The notes beneath the pieces are model-generated. The model was not told the origin of the DNA, did not search any database, and saw only the letters and a program-made list of their open reading frames with translations. The position numbers and the translations under genes are program-made. A stretch of DNA of 64,000 nucleotides from Mycolicibacterium brisbanense. GTDB taxonomy: Bacteria; Actinomycetota; Actinomycetes; Mycobacteriales; Mycobacteriaceae. Below, one piece after another: positions 8,625 to 17,341 of this stretch. Position 1 is the first letter of the stretch. The number at the start of each line of letters is the position of its first letter. The stretch spans positions 186,001 through 250,000 of the forward strand of contig NZ_BCSX01000040.1 in NCBI RefSeq assembly GCF_001570425.1, in the 5' to 3' direction.

Positions 8625-9812
8625 CACAGCGAGAGCAGCGCAAGCGCGCAGCGTTGCGGCCAGGTACGTCGCGTCCTGCGGCACCGGCCACGACGACATC
8701 TTGACCACGACGGTGCGTGACGCCCGATCGACGTACACCAACTGCCCGTGAATGCCCAGGCACAGCAGCACCGGCCCGGACGGCTTGCGGTAGAACCAGA
8801 ATTGGTTGCGGTACCAGCCGCCGGGCAGCATCGGCTCGTTGTCGGTGAGCGCAAACGCTTCCCGGACATCCGGTGTGGGATCGAAAGTCTCGGCGAGCCA
8901 GCGGGCGGGGATGACCTGGCGGCCGTCGGGGGCGACTCCGTCGTCGAGAATCAGCTGACCGAAGCGGCCGAGATCGCGCAGGGTGGCGCAGATTCCGCCG
9001 TCGTGTACCGCGGTGCCCACCGGGTCGCACACCACCTCGGCGTCGTACTCGGCGCCCATGGGTCGCCAGATCAGCGTCGAGATCAAATCGGCCATGCGAA
9101 CGCCCGCAGCGCGTTCGCACATCCAGCCGAGCATGTCGGTGTCGCAGGAGCGGTAGGTGAACTCGCCGCCATGCGAGCCGCCGGAACCGATTTGGCGCAG
9201 GTACGCGTATCCGCCTACGACATCGTCGGGTTGTAGCGGGGCCCATCCCACCGAACGTTCCATCTCGCGCACCTCGGAGTCGGGCGCCGTGTACGCCTCG
9301 CGGAACGCGACGCCGGTCCGCATGTCGAGCACGTTGCGCAGCGTCGCCCCGGCATACCCGCAGTCGGCGACCTCGGGCACGTATTGGGTCACCGGGGCGT
9401 CCGGGTCGAGAAGGCTGCGCTCGACCAGGACGCCGGCGACGCATCCGACGATCGACTTCGACACCGACATCAGCAGATGCCTGCTGGATTCGGTCATCGC
9501 TCCGACATATTGCTCAGCGACGATGTGCCCGTCCCGCAGCACGAGCAGGCCGTCGGTGTGGGTCGCGGCGAACACCTCCGAGGCGGTGACCTCCCCGCCT
9601 CCGGGCCAGACGACCTTCGGATCACCCAGCGGCGAGTCGTGTTTCGGCAGCGAAGAGTGGTGGGCGTCGGCTGATATGCGGTGCGTCGGCAACAGCTCAC
9701 GCAGATGTTGGAAGGCCCACCGCAGATACCGCGGATCCTGCCAGTTGGCGATGGTGACCTGATCTTCGGATGCCGGTGGGAACCCCGTCATGGGCTCGGC
9801 CTCGTCGTGCAT
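8622..9812 (-). CDS. Beta-lactamase-fold serine hydrolase (6-aminohexanoate-dimer hydrolase-like)
   Basis: A 396-residue class C beta-lactamase-fold enzyme. Ser116-X-X-Lys119 (MSVSKSIVG) is the nucleophile/base pair and Tyr220 in FTYRSCDTD is the second catalytic residue, as in NylB-type amide hydrolases and esterases. No signal peptide is present. It is clearly paralogous to the divergent gene at 9873: blocks such as STLIWRPMGAEYDAEVVCD and LPGGWYRNQFWF are shared. The ATG at 9812 follows a TACCAT hexamer by 8 bases and has no ribosome site; an alternative ATG at 9791 follows GAGG. The natural substrate is unknown. Confidence 0.75.
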   Translation of the reverse strand: MHDEAEPMTGFPPASEDQVTIANWQDPRYLRWAFQHLRELLPTHRISADAHHSSLPKHDSPLGDPKVVWPGGGEVTASEVFAATHTDGLLVLRDGHIVAEQYVGAMTESSRHLLMSVSKSIVGCVAGVLVERSLLDPDAPVTQYVPEVADCGYAGATLRNVLDMRTGVAFREAYTAPDSEVREMERSVGWAPLQPDDVVGGYAYLRQIGSGGSHGGEFTYRSCDTDMLGWMCERAAGVRMADLISTLIWRPMGAEYDAEVVCDPVGTAVHDGGICATLRDLGRFGQLILDDGVAPDGRQVIPARWLAETFDPTPDVREAFALTDNEPMLPGGWYRNQFWFYRKPSGPVLLCLGIHGQLVYVDRASRTVVVKMSSWPVPQDATYLAATLRACAALAV

Positions 9813-9872
9813 GGCAGGAGATGGTACTGCCGGATTGGATTTAGGATGCGCGCTCTCGCCTACGATCGGCCT
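9813..9872. promoter_or_regulatory. Divergent, apparently leaderless promoters of the two NylB-like genes
   Basis: On the plus strand TACGAT (9861-9866) lies 6 bases before the GTG at 9873. On the minus strand TACCAT (plus-strand 9821-9826) lies 8 bases before the ATG at 9812. Only 60 bases separate the two start codons, so expression of the pair could be coupled. Confidence 0.45.
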
Positions 9873-11111
9873 GTGGAGGTCAACGCCGACAACTGGCAGC
9901 AACCGCCGTTCAACCGGTGGGCGTACTGGCATATCGAAGACATCCTGCCGACTCAGCCGATACTTCGTGGCGACGGTCCGGTGCGCGCGCTGCCTGCCGT
10001 AGAGTCCGTTGATCCCTTGGATGTCAACGTGATTCGGTCCGACGGCGAAGAGGCCACGGTCGGCGACGTGTTGGCGGACACCTACACGGATGCCTACGTG
10101 GTGCTGCAGGACGGCGGGTTGGTCGCAGAATGGTACGGCGCGGAGGGCGCCGCCGACCGCCCTCACGCGACCATGTCGATCACCAAGTCCGTGGTGGGCG
10201 CGGTGGCCGGCGTTCTGGTGGACCGTGGGCTGCTCGACGTCGGCCGGCCTGTCGCCGACATCGTCGGTGAACTGGCGGGCAGTGGCTACGCCGGTGCGAC
10301 GGTGCGCGACATTCTCGACATGCGCAGCGGTGTGCGGTTCCGCGAGGACTACACCGACCCGCAGTCGGAGGTTCGGCTCCTCAGCGATTGGCTGGGGGCG
10401 CGCGGCCTTTACGAGTATCTGGTCGGGTTGTCGGCCGAGGCGCCACACGGACAACGATTTTTGTACCGCTCAGCGGAATCCGATGTTTTGGGCTGGGTGT
10501 GTGAGCGGGTATCGGGCACACCGATGGCCGAATTGATCTCGACGCTGATCTGGCAACCGATGGGCGCCGAGTTCGATGCCGAGATCCTTTGCGACACAGT
10601 AGGTACCGCGATCCACGACGGTGGGCTGTGCGCCACCGCGCGGGATCTGGCGCGCTTCGGCCAGCTGCTCCTGGACGGCGGTGTGGTTCCCGATGACGGC
10701 GAGGACGGAGTGCGCACCGTGATCGGGCCGCGCTGGCTGCGGGAGGCCTGGGCGGTCGACGCCGACGCCCGGTCGGTGTTCATCGAATCGCCGAACGAGG
10801 TGTCGATGCCGGGCGGCTGGTATCGCAATCAGTTGTGGTTCCGCCCGGGTCTATTTGGAGATGTGTTGCTTTGCTTGGGAATTCACGGGCAGATGATCCA
10901 CGTCAGCCGGCGTACCCGGACGGTGTGCGTGAAATTCTCGACGTGGCCGCAGGCCCAGGAACCGCGCTTCATGCAGGACACCCTGCGGGCATTCGACGCC
11001 GTCGGAGGGACGTTGAGCGGCCGCCAGCGGATGGGGGACAAGCACCGTCTGCCGGGCATCGTCTCGGGCATGACGCGGCGATCCGGCGCAGGCAATCCCG
11101 ACCAGTCGTGA
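9873..11111 (+). CDS. Beta-lactamase-fold serine hydrolase (6-aminohexanoate-dimer hydrolase-like)
   Basis: A 412-residue paralogue of the divergent gene. Ser102-X-X-Lys105 (MSITKSVVG) and Tyr198 (FLYRSAESD) form the catalytic set. The C-terminal block LLCLGIHGQMIHVSRRTRTV matches the partner, followed by an extra 30-residue basic tail. The start was placed at GTG 9873, six bases after the TACGAT hexamer; an in-frame ATG at 9846 is the alternative. It lies 98 bases ahead of the ATP-grasp gene on the same strand. NylB-like enzymes cleave linear amides of omega-amino acids, which would suit a neighbourhood that handles such compounds, but this is only inference. Confidence 0.78.
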   Translation: MEVNADNWQQPPFNRWAYWHIEDILPTQPILRGDGPVRALPAVESVDPLDVNVIRSDGEEATVGDVLADTYTDAYVVLQDGGLVAEWYGAEGAADRPHATMSITKSVVGAVAGVLVDRGLLDVGRPVADIVGELAGSGYAGATVRDILDMRSGVRFREDYTDPQSEVRLLSDWLGARGLYEYLVGLSAEAPHGQRFLYRSAESDVLGWVCERVSGTPMAELISTLIWQPMGAEFDAEILCDTVGTAIHDGGLCATARDLARFGQLLLDGGVVPDDGEDGVRTVIGPRWLREAWAVDADARSVFIESPNEVSMPGGWYRNQLWFRPGLFGDVLLCLGIHGQMIHVSRRTRTVCVKFSTWPQAQEPRFMQDTLRAFDAVGGTLSGRQRMGDKHRLPGIVSGMTRRSGAGNPDQS

Positions 11112-11209
11112 ACGGTTCTGCCGAATGTCCGCCCACGACGCCGTGTTCGTCTTAGTCTGAGCGTCCGTCACACGTGAATCGAAGCCGGCTGGCGATGCGG
11201 GAGGTTGCA

Positions 11210-13069
11210 ATGGCGAAACGGGTACCTACGGCGAGTAAGGCCGCCAAAGCACCCGCGGCGCGTAAAGCTGCGAAAGCGCCTGCGGCGCAGAAGGTCACGA
11301 AACCACCGGCGCGCAAGGCAGCCGCCAAGAAAGCGCCCGCGGCCAAGCGAGAACCGGCTCGTACCGCGCCGGCCAACAAGGGCACCGCCACGGCTGCTGC
11401 TGCCAAGAAGTCTGCTGCGACCAAATCGGCTGCCAAAAAGACTGCAGCCAAGACCGCGCCGGCCAAGAAGGCGCCCGCCAAAAAGGTGACCGCCAAGAAG
11501 GCACCAGCCGCCAAAAAGGTGACTGCGGCCAAGAAGGCGCCAGCCGCAAAGAAGGCACCGGTCCGCAGGACCACCAAGGCGACCGCCGCCAAGAAAGCGA
11601 CCAAGGCGCCTGCGCGCAAGGGCCCGCTCGGTGGCAAGCCGCTCAACGGAATCTCCGAGATCCGTACCTTCTTCCGCACCAACACCCAGCCGATCTATTT
11701 CGTCGGGCCGACGGCCTTCAATCTGCTCGGCATCGACCGCTGGGTGCGCAACTTCCAATACATCACCTACTACGACTCTTGGGACGGTGCTCATCCGCGG
11801 GTGTTCGCGCCGAAGAACAAGCCCTACGTCGAGTTCGAGTCCAGCGAACACATCAACAACTACCTGCTGCGTGATCCGGAGGTGCGCGCGTACCTGAAGC
11901 GGCGCGGCGGCACGCCGATGGTCGCGATGGTGTTCTTCGACGAGGAGACCGAGCAGATCTGTGAAGAGCTCGGCTACAAGCTGATCCTGCCGCCGGATTC
12001 ACTGCGGCGGCGGCTGGACTCGAAGATCGTCACCACCCAGCTGGGTAATGAGGCCGGCGCGCCGTCGGTGCCCAACGTGCTGGGCAAGGCGAGCAACTAC
12101 ACGCAGCTGCGTCGCCTTGCAGGCAAACAGCGGCTGGGTTCGGATCTGGTGGTGCAGACGCCCTACGGCGACTCCGGCAAGACCACGTTCTTCATCAAGT
12201 CGAAGGCGGACTGGGACAAGGACGCCGCGGACATGGTCGGCCAGGAACTCAAGGTGATGAAGCGGATCAACAACAAGGCCGCCGCCGTCGAAGCGTGCAT
12301 CACCAGACATGGCACGATCGTCGGACCGTTCATGACCGACCTCACCGGATACCCCGAGCTGACGCCTTACAAGGGCGGATGGTGCGGCAACGACCTTTTC
12401 CCTGAAGCGCTTTCGGACGAGCAGCGCGCGACCGCGATCAGCCATGTCCGCAAGATGGGGGACCGGCTGGCCAAAGAGGGATACCGCGGCTTCCTCGAGA
12501 TCGATGTGCTCATCGACCTCGACACCGACGAGGTGTACCTGGGTGAGATCAACCCGCGCATCTCAGGTGCCTCGTCGATGACCAACGTAACCGCGGGGGC
12601 CTACGCCGACGTACCGCTGTTCCTGTTCCACCTCCTCGAGTTCATGGACGTGGACTACACCATCAACGTCGAGGAGATCAACGACCGGTGGCGCGATCTC
12701 GCCGCGGTGGACGTGTGGTCCCAGCTGATCATGAAGGAACCGAACAAGACCGTCGAACGGATCCTGGCCGCACCCAAGACCGGGACCTGGCACCTCGACG
12801 ACGATGGTGTGTTGACCTTCGCTCAAGTGGTCAACGACTGGCATGACATCACCGGCGAGGACGAGGCCTTCTTCCTCAGGGTTTATGGCGAAGGGGATTA
12901 CCGGTTCAAGGGCGCCGATCTGGGGATCCTGGTGACGAAGGGCAGGATGCAGACCGCCGAAGGATTGACGCCGCGTTGCCTGCACTACATCGAAGGCATC
13001 CGCGGCGCTTACCAATCCGAACCGTTGCCCGATCCGCCGGCCGTTCACCCTGTCGCCTACGTGAAGTAG
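11210..13069 (+). CDS. ATP-grasp protein with a lysine/alanine-rich histone-like N-terminal tail
   Basis: A 619-residue two-part protein. Residues 1 to about 140 are almost only Ala, Lys, Pro and Thr in repeated AAKKAPA and PAKK units, like the tails of histone H1 or mycobacterial HupB. From about residue 145 a globular domain follows with the ATP-grasp features LVVQTPYGDSGKTTFF and, around Glu446 and Asn448, LGEINPRISGAS, which supplies Mg-ATP ligands. These enzymes join a carboxylate to an amine, thiol or bicarbonate through an acyl-phosphate. The biotin-carboxylase name often given to such proteins is not supported, since no biotinoyl or carboxyltransferase domain is present. GGGAGG at 11199-11204 fixes the ATG at 11210. 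The substrate is unknown; the tail suggests binding to DNA, RNA or another polyanion. Confidence 0.7.
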   Translation: MAKRVPTASKAAKAPAARKAAKAPAAQKVTKPPARKAAAKKAPAAKREPARTAPANKGTATAAAAKKSAATKSAAKKTAAKTAPAKKAPAKKVTAKKAPAAKKVTAAKKAPAAKKAPVRRTTKATAAKKATKAPARKGPLGGKPLNGISEIRTFFRTNTQPIYFVGPTAFNLLGIDRWVRNFQYITYYDSWDGAHPRVFAPKNKPYVEFESSEHINNYLLRDPEVRAYLKRRGGTPMVAMVFFDEETEQICEELGYKLILPPDSLRRRLDSKIVTTQLGNEAGAPSVPNVLGKASNYTQLRRLAGKQRLGSDLVVQTPYGDSGKTTFFIKSKADWDKDAADMVGQELKVMKRINNKAAAVEACITRHGTIVGPFMTDLTGYPELTPYKGGWCGNDLFPEALSDEQRATAISHVRKMGDRLAKEGYRGFLEIDVLIDLDTDEVYLGEINPRISGASSMTNVTAGAYADVPLFLFHLLEFMDVDYTINVEEINDRWRDLAAVDVWSQLIMKEPNKTVERILAAPKTGTWHLDDDGVLTFAQVVNDWHDITGEDEAFFLRVYGEGDYRFKGADLGILVTKGRMQTAEGLTPRCLHYIEGIRGAYQSEPLPDPPAVHPVAYVK

Positions 13070-13415
13070 GGGCGCTCGATTCGAGCGTCCGCCAGTTTGC
13101 GCCGTTCTCGGCGAAGCTGTCGTTGCGTTGTGGCCCGCATTCGATGCGGGAGATGGTGGTGGGCCCGGTGCGCTTTCGGTGTCGAGTCGCGGGCGCGATC
13201 ACCGAGACTGACCACAGGGACAAATTCCGCGGAGCTTTTGTCCCTGACGTGAATGTCGGTGTCCCGGGCCGAGCCGACTCGTGGTGGTACCCACCATTCC
13301 AACCCCAACCGCCACCCTCGATGAACTAGGTTCTGTACGAATCGTCGCGGATGGACATGAATACCTTCCATTTTGTACATCCAGTGATGGGGCGTCTCTG
13401 CCTAAAGTCAGGGAC
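13070..13415. other. 346-base intergenic region before gabT
   Basis: No convincing gene is seen. It holds a small palindrome just after the ATP-grasp stop (CGCTCGA-T-TCGAGCG), a hairpin with 7-base arms at 13134-13140 and 13144-13150 (CCCGCAT-TCG-ATGCGGG), and the gabT promoter region at its right end. Confidence 0.6.
13369..13415 (+). promoter_or_regulatory. gabT promoter, apparently leaderless, with candidate PucR site
   Basis: TAAAGT (13403-13408) stands 7 bases before the ATG at 13416, with no usable ribosome site. CATTTTGTA (13369-13377) lies just upstream of where the -35 element would be. The same nonamer in reverse orientation occurs at 18924-18932 next to the pucR gene. No good -35 hexamer is present, which suits an activator-dependent promoter. 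Confidence 0.5.
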
Positions 13416-14768
13416 ATGACTGTCGTTGACACTCGCCAGGACCGCCCGAGCAGCGTGCGTCGAATCGTCACTGCGATCCCCGGCCCCCGCTCGGTCGAAC
13501 TGGCCGCGCGCCGCAGCGCGGCACTGCCCGCCGGCCTCACCAGTTCGTCGGTCGTATACGCCGAACGGGCCGGCGATGGCGTCCTGGTCGACGTGGACGG
13601 CAACTCGTTCATCGACCTCGGCAGCGGTATCGCCGTCACCACCGTCGGCAACAGCGCGCCGCGAGTCGTCGAACGTGCCGCCGCGCAACTCGAGCGGTTC
13701 ACCCACACCTGCTTCCTGGTCAATGGCTACGAGAGCTATGTGGAGGTGTGCGAGACGCTGAATCGGCTCACGCCCGGCGACCACCAGAAGCGCACCGCGT
13801 TGTTCAACACCGGCGCCGAGGCAGTCGAGAACGCGGTCAAGTACGCACGCGTCGCCACCGGCCGGCCCGCCGTCGTGGTGTTCGACCACGCCTTCCACGG
13901 CCGCAGCCTGCTGACCATGACCATGACGGCGAAGAACATGCCGTACAAGAACAACTTCGGGCCGTTCGCGCCTGAGGTGTACCGGGTGCCGATGGCCTAC
14001 CCGTACCGGTGGCCGAGCGGGCCGGACAATGCGGCCGCCGAGGCGTTCGAAGAATTCCGGCTCGTGGTCGACACGCAAATCGGTGCCGGTTCGGTCGCCG
14101 CGGTGGTGGTCGAGCCGATCCAGGGTGAGGGTGGATTCATCGTTCCCGCACCGGGATTCCTGCGTCAGGTCGCCGAATTCTGCGCCGAGCGGGGCATTCT
14201 GCTGATCGCCGACGAGGTGCAGACGGGCATTGCCCGCACCGGCCACTGGTTCGCCAGCGAACACGAAGGCATCGTTCCCGACCTCATCACGACGGCCAAG
14301 GGCCTGGGCGGCGGACTGCCGTTGGCCGCGGTGACCGGACGTGCCGAGGTGATGGACGCCGCGCATGCCGGAGGCATCGGCGGGACCTACAGCGGTAATC
14401 CCGTCGCCTGTGAGGCGGCACTGGGCGTCTTCGAGACGATCGAATCCGAGGACCTGCTGGGCCGCGCCCGCAGGATCGGCGAGATCCTGCAGTCCGAGCT
14501 CACTGATATCGCGGCCGGCACCAAAGTCATCGGCGACATCCGCGGCCGCGGCGCGATGATCGCCGCCGAGTTCGTCACTGATGACGCCGTGACGCCCAAC
14601 CGGGACGCGGTGGCAGAGATCGTGCGCTACGCCCAGGACAACGGGGTGCTGACACTGACCGCGGGCACATTCGGCAACGTGCTGAGATTCCTTCCCCCGC
14701 TGACCATTCCGGATGACCTGCTGCGCGAAGGCCTCGGCGTGATCCGCGACGCAGTGGCCCGGATCTGA
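13416..14768 (+). CDS. gabT: Class III omega-aminotransferase (4-aminobutyrate / 5-aminovalerate type)
   Basis: A 450-residue PLP enzyme. Lys295 in TTAKGLGGGLPLAA is the Schiff-base lysine, preceded by LIADEVQTG, whose Asp binds the pyridine nitrogen. FNTGAEAVENAVKYAR and VVVEPIQGEGGF are the usual GABA aminotransferase blocks. It transfers the amino group of an omega-amino acid to 2-oxoglutarate and leaves a semialdehyde. The gene heads an operon with an aldehyde dehydrogenase and a CaiB-type CoA-transferase. Together with the glutaryl-CoA dehydrogenase downstream, this context makes 5-aminovalerate as plausible a substrate as GABA. Confidence 0.85.
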   Translation: MTVVDTRQDRPSSVRRIVTAIPGPRSVELAARRSAALPAGLTSSSVVYAERAGDGVLVDVDGNSFIDLGSGIAVTTVGNSAPRVVERAAAQLERFTHTCFLVNGYESYVEVCETLNRLTPGDHQKRTALFNTGAEAVENAVKYARVATGRPAVVVFDHAFHGRSLLTMTMTAKNMPYKNNFGPFAPEVYRVPMAYPYRWPSGPDNAAAEAFEEFRLVVDTQIGAGSVAAVVVEPIQGEGGFIVPAPGFLRQVAEFCAERGILLIADEVQTGIARTGHWFASEHEGIVPDLITTAKGLGGGLPLAAVTGRAEVMDAAHAGGIGGTYSGNPVACEAALGVFETIESEDLLGRARRIGEILQSELTDIAAGTKVIGDIRGRGAMIAAEFVTDDAVTPNRDAVAEIVRYAQDNGVLTLTAGTFGNVLRFLPPLTIPDDLLREGLGVIRDAVARI

Positions 14769-14792
14769 TCCGGATCTGAAAGGACTATCGAC

Positions 14793-16238
14793 GTGATACA
14801 GCTGCTGAACCACATCGACGGCGCATGGACCGACGGCGCTGCTGCGCAATTGGTCGACAACAATCCGGCATTCCCCGAGCAGACGGTGGCCACCGGCACG
14901 CTCGCCGACCACGACCAGCTGGACCGGGCCGTGCGTGCCGCGAGTGACGCGGCATCGCGATGGGCGCGCGAACCCATGCACGCCCGCGCGGCCGTACTGT
15001 CACGCGCGGCCGATCTGGTCGACCGGTCCGCCGAAGAGTGGGGCGCCGAGCTGACCCGCGAGGAGGGCAAGACGCTCGCGGAGGGCATCGGTGAGGTGCG
15101 CCGGGCCGCGCAGATCCTGCGGTACTACGGTGGTGCCGCCGACCGCGAAGCCGGAACCGTGTACTCGTCGCCGCGGACCGGCGAGCAGATTCTGGTGACG
15201 CGCAAGCCAATCGGTGTCGTCGCCATCGTCACGCCGTTCAACTTCCCGATCGCGATCCCGGCATGGAAGATCGCGCCGGCCCTGGTATACGGCAACACCG
15301 TGGTGTTCAAGCCCGCCAGCGTGGTGCCTGTCCTGGCGATGCGGTTGACCGAGGCGCTGGTCGAGGCGGGCCTGCCGCCCGGGGTGCTCAACCTGGTGAT
15401 CGCCGGCGGCGCTGTCGCTTCGGCTCTGGCCGAGCACCCGGGCGTGGATGCCATCAGCTTTACCGGATCGACCGCAGTGGGGCGGGGCATCGCCGCCACC
15501 GCGGCCGCTCGAGGGGTTCCGGTACAGGCTGAGATGGGTGGCAAGAACGCCGCGGTCGTCCTGGAGGATGCCGATCTGGACCTCGCCGCCGAGCAGGTGA
15601 TGCTGGGCGCCTTCCGCTCATCAGGACAGAAGTGCACGGCCACATCACGTCTCATCGTCGCCGACGCCGTGGCCGACGACTTCCTGGCGGAGCTGGCCAT
15701 CCGGGTCAAGGGTCTTGAGGTCGGCGATCCGATGCAGGCGTCGGTCGCAGTGGGTCCGGTGGTCAACGAATCCGCCTGCCGCTACATCAAGCAACGCAGC
15801 GACGATGCGGTCTCCGACGGTGCCCGCGTGATCGCCTCCGCGGAGGATCACCAATCCGGTTCTCGCGACGGCTACTTCGTCACACCCACGGTCTTGCAGC
15901 TGCCATCGGTGCAGGCGCCGCTGTGGTCGGAGGAACTGTTCGGCCCGGTGCTGTCAGTCCTGCGCGCGTCGAGCACCGAACAGGCCTTCGCGCTCGCCAA
16001 CAGCGGTGACTACGGACTGTCCGCCGCTGTGTTCACGACCGATCTGGGCCGCGCCCTCGCTGCCGTCGACGATCTCGATGTTGGTGTGCTGCATGTCAAC
16101 TCGGAGTCGGCAGGGGCGGACCCGCACGTGCCGTTCGGCGGCGCAAAGCGCAGCGGTTACGGCCCGAAGGAGCAGGGCGAGGCGGCCCGGGAGTTCTTCA
16201 CCCACACCACCACGGTGTACCTGCGTGGGGGCCGGTGA
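14793..16238 (+). CDS. Aldehyde dehydrogenase, probable succinate/glutarate-semialdehyde dehydrogenase
   Basis: A 481-residue ALDH. Cys281 in SGQKCTATSR is the nucleophile, AEMGGKN supplies the general base Glu (about 247) and TPFNFP the oxyanion Asn. The CTATSR pattern is also seen in 2-oxoglutarate-semialdehyde dehydrogenases, so the chain length of the substrate is uncertain. AAAGGA (14779-14784) fixes the GTG start, 24 bases after gabT. The stop codon shares a base with the next gene. In context it should oxidise the semialdehyde made by the aminotransferase to a dicarboxylate. Confidence 0.8.
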   Translation: MIQLLNHIDGAWTDGAAAQLVDNNPAFPEQTVATGTLADHDQLDRAVRAASDAASRWAREPMHARAAVLSRAADLVDRSAEEWGAELTREEGKTLAEGIGEVRRAAQILRYYGGAADREAGTVYSSPRTGEQILVTRKPIGVVAIVTPFNFPIAIPAWKIAPALVYGNTVVFKPASVVPVLAMRLTEALVEAGLPPGVLNLVIAGGAVASALAEHPGVDAISFTGSTAVGRGIAATAAARGVPVQAEMGGKNAAVVLEDADLDLAAEQVMLGAFRSSGQKCTATSRLIVADAVADDFLAELAIRVKGLEVGDPMQASVAVGPVVNESACRYIKQRSDDAVSDGARVIASAEDHQSGSRDGYFVTPTVLQLPSVQAPLWSEELFGPVLSVLRASSTEQAFALANSGDYGLSAAVFTTDLGRALAAVDDLDVGVLHVNSESAGADPHVPFGGAKRSGYGPKEQGEAAREFFTHTTTVYLRGGR

Positions 16239-17341
16239 TGGCCGGAGCGCTCGATGGCGTCGTCGTCGCGGATTTCAGCCGGGTACTGGCCGGGCCCTAC
16301 GCGACGATGATGCTGGCCGATCTCGGCGCCGACGTCATCAAGATCGAGCGGCCGGGTTCCGGTGACGACACCCGAAGCTGGGGGCCGCCGTTTGACGCCG
16401 ACGGGCAGGCGACGTACTTCAACTCGGTCAACCGCAACAAGCGATCTGTCGTCCTGGACCTGCAGACCCCGGAAGGCGTCGAGCGGGCTCGCGAGATCGT
16501 GCGTGGCGCCGATATCGTGGTCGAGAACTTCCGCACCGGCACCATGGAACGTCTTGGGTTGGGCTATGACGACCTCATCGAGCATCGGCCGGGCCTGATT
16601 TACTGCTCCATCACGGGTTTCGGTTCCGGTCAGGGTGCCGACCTGCCGGGCTACGACCTATTGGTGCAGGCTGTCGGCGGGTTGATGAGCGTCACCGGGC
16701 CGCATCCCGGCGAACCCACCAAGGTGGGTGTGGCTTTGGTCGACGTGCTGGCCGGATTGCACGCCGCCACAGGTATTCTCGCTGCGCTGCACCACCGCAC
16801 TGCCACCGGGCAGGGCCAGAAGGTGGAGACCAACCTGCTCTCGACCTTGCTGTCGTCGCTGGTGAACCAGGCGTCGGGATACCTCGGCGCAGGGGTGGTT
16901 CCCGGGATCATGGGCAACCGGCATCCCAGTATCGCGCCCTACCAGGTGTTTTCGACCGCAGACCGGCCATTGGTGTTGGCCGTCGGCAACGACAAGCAGT
17001 TTCGCGCCCTGTGCAGGGCGCTGGGCTGTGAATCGCTGGCCGATTCGGAAGACTACGCCGACAACACGTCTCGGGTGCGTAACCGGGATGCGCTCGTCGC
17101 AGCACTGACCGAACGGCTCGTCACCCGCGGCTGCGACGAGTGGTTCTCCGTGCTGACCGAGGCGGGTGTTCCGGTTGGCCCGATCAACGACATCGCCCAG
17201 GCCTTCGATCTGGCCAAGCGTCTCGAACTCGACGCCGTCGTCGATGTGCCGGGCACTTCGGTGCCGCAGGTGGCCAACCCGATCCGCATGTCGGTCACCC
17301 CACCGCAATACCGCAGTGCACCACCGAAATTGGGTGGTTAG
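16238..17341 (+). CDS. CaiB/BaiF family (type III) CoA-transferase
   Basis: A 367-residue enzyme with the family N-terminus LDGVVVADFSRVLAGPYA and NRNKRSVVLDL. Asp169 in VALVDVLAG is the catalytic aspartate and has the same number as in formyl-CoA transferase. The type III family includes succinyl-CoA:glutarate CoA-transferase (human SUGCT). With a semialdehyde dehydrogenase gene overlapping upstream (TGATG) and a glutaryl-CoA dehydrogenase gene nearby, CoA transfer to glutarate is the most economical reading, but it is not proven. Its stop overlaps the stop of the convergent pucR gene by 4 bases. Confidence 0.82.
   Translation: MAGALDGVVVADFSRVLAGPYATMMLADLGADVIKIERPGSGDDTRSWGPPFDADGQATYFNSVNRNKRSVVLDLQTPEGVERAREIVRGADIVVENFRTGTMERLGLGYDDLIEHRPGLIYCSITGFGSGQGADLPGYDLLVQAVGGLMSVTGPHPGEPTKVGVALVDVLAGLHAATGILAALHHRTATGQGQKVETNLLSTLLSSLVNQASGYLGAGVVPGIMGNRHPSIAPYQVFSTADRPLVLAVGNDKQFRALCRALGCESLADSEDYADNTSRVRNRDALVAALTERLVTRGCDEWFSVLTEAGVPVGPINDIAQAFDLAKRLELDAVVDVPGTSVPQVANPIRMSVTPPQYRSAPPKLGG

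Noticed and set aside
9875..10454. 200-codon N-terminal extension of the minus-strand NylB-like protein
   Set aside because: It lies antisense to the divergent paralogue and has no similarity to the family; a start near 9812 suffices.
11210..13069. Biotin carboxylase
   Set aside because: Only the ATP-grasp signature is shared; no biotin carboxylase fold blocks or biotinoyl domain are present.
13326..14981. Long minus-strand reading frame of 551 codons opposite gabT
   Set aside because: It has Arg/Gly/His-rich composition and no family motif, and it mirrors the codon structure of gabT; high GC at third positions creates such shadows.
13416..16238. Plain GABA shunt (gabT-gabD) as the certain function
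   Set aside because: The CoA-transferase and glutaryl-CoA dehydrogenase in the neighbourhood fit the C5 route at least as well, so the substrate is left open.
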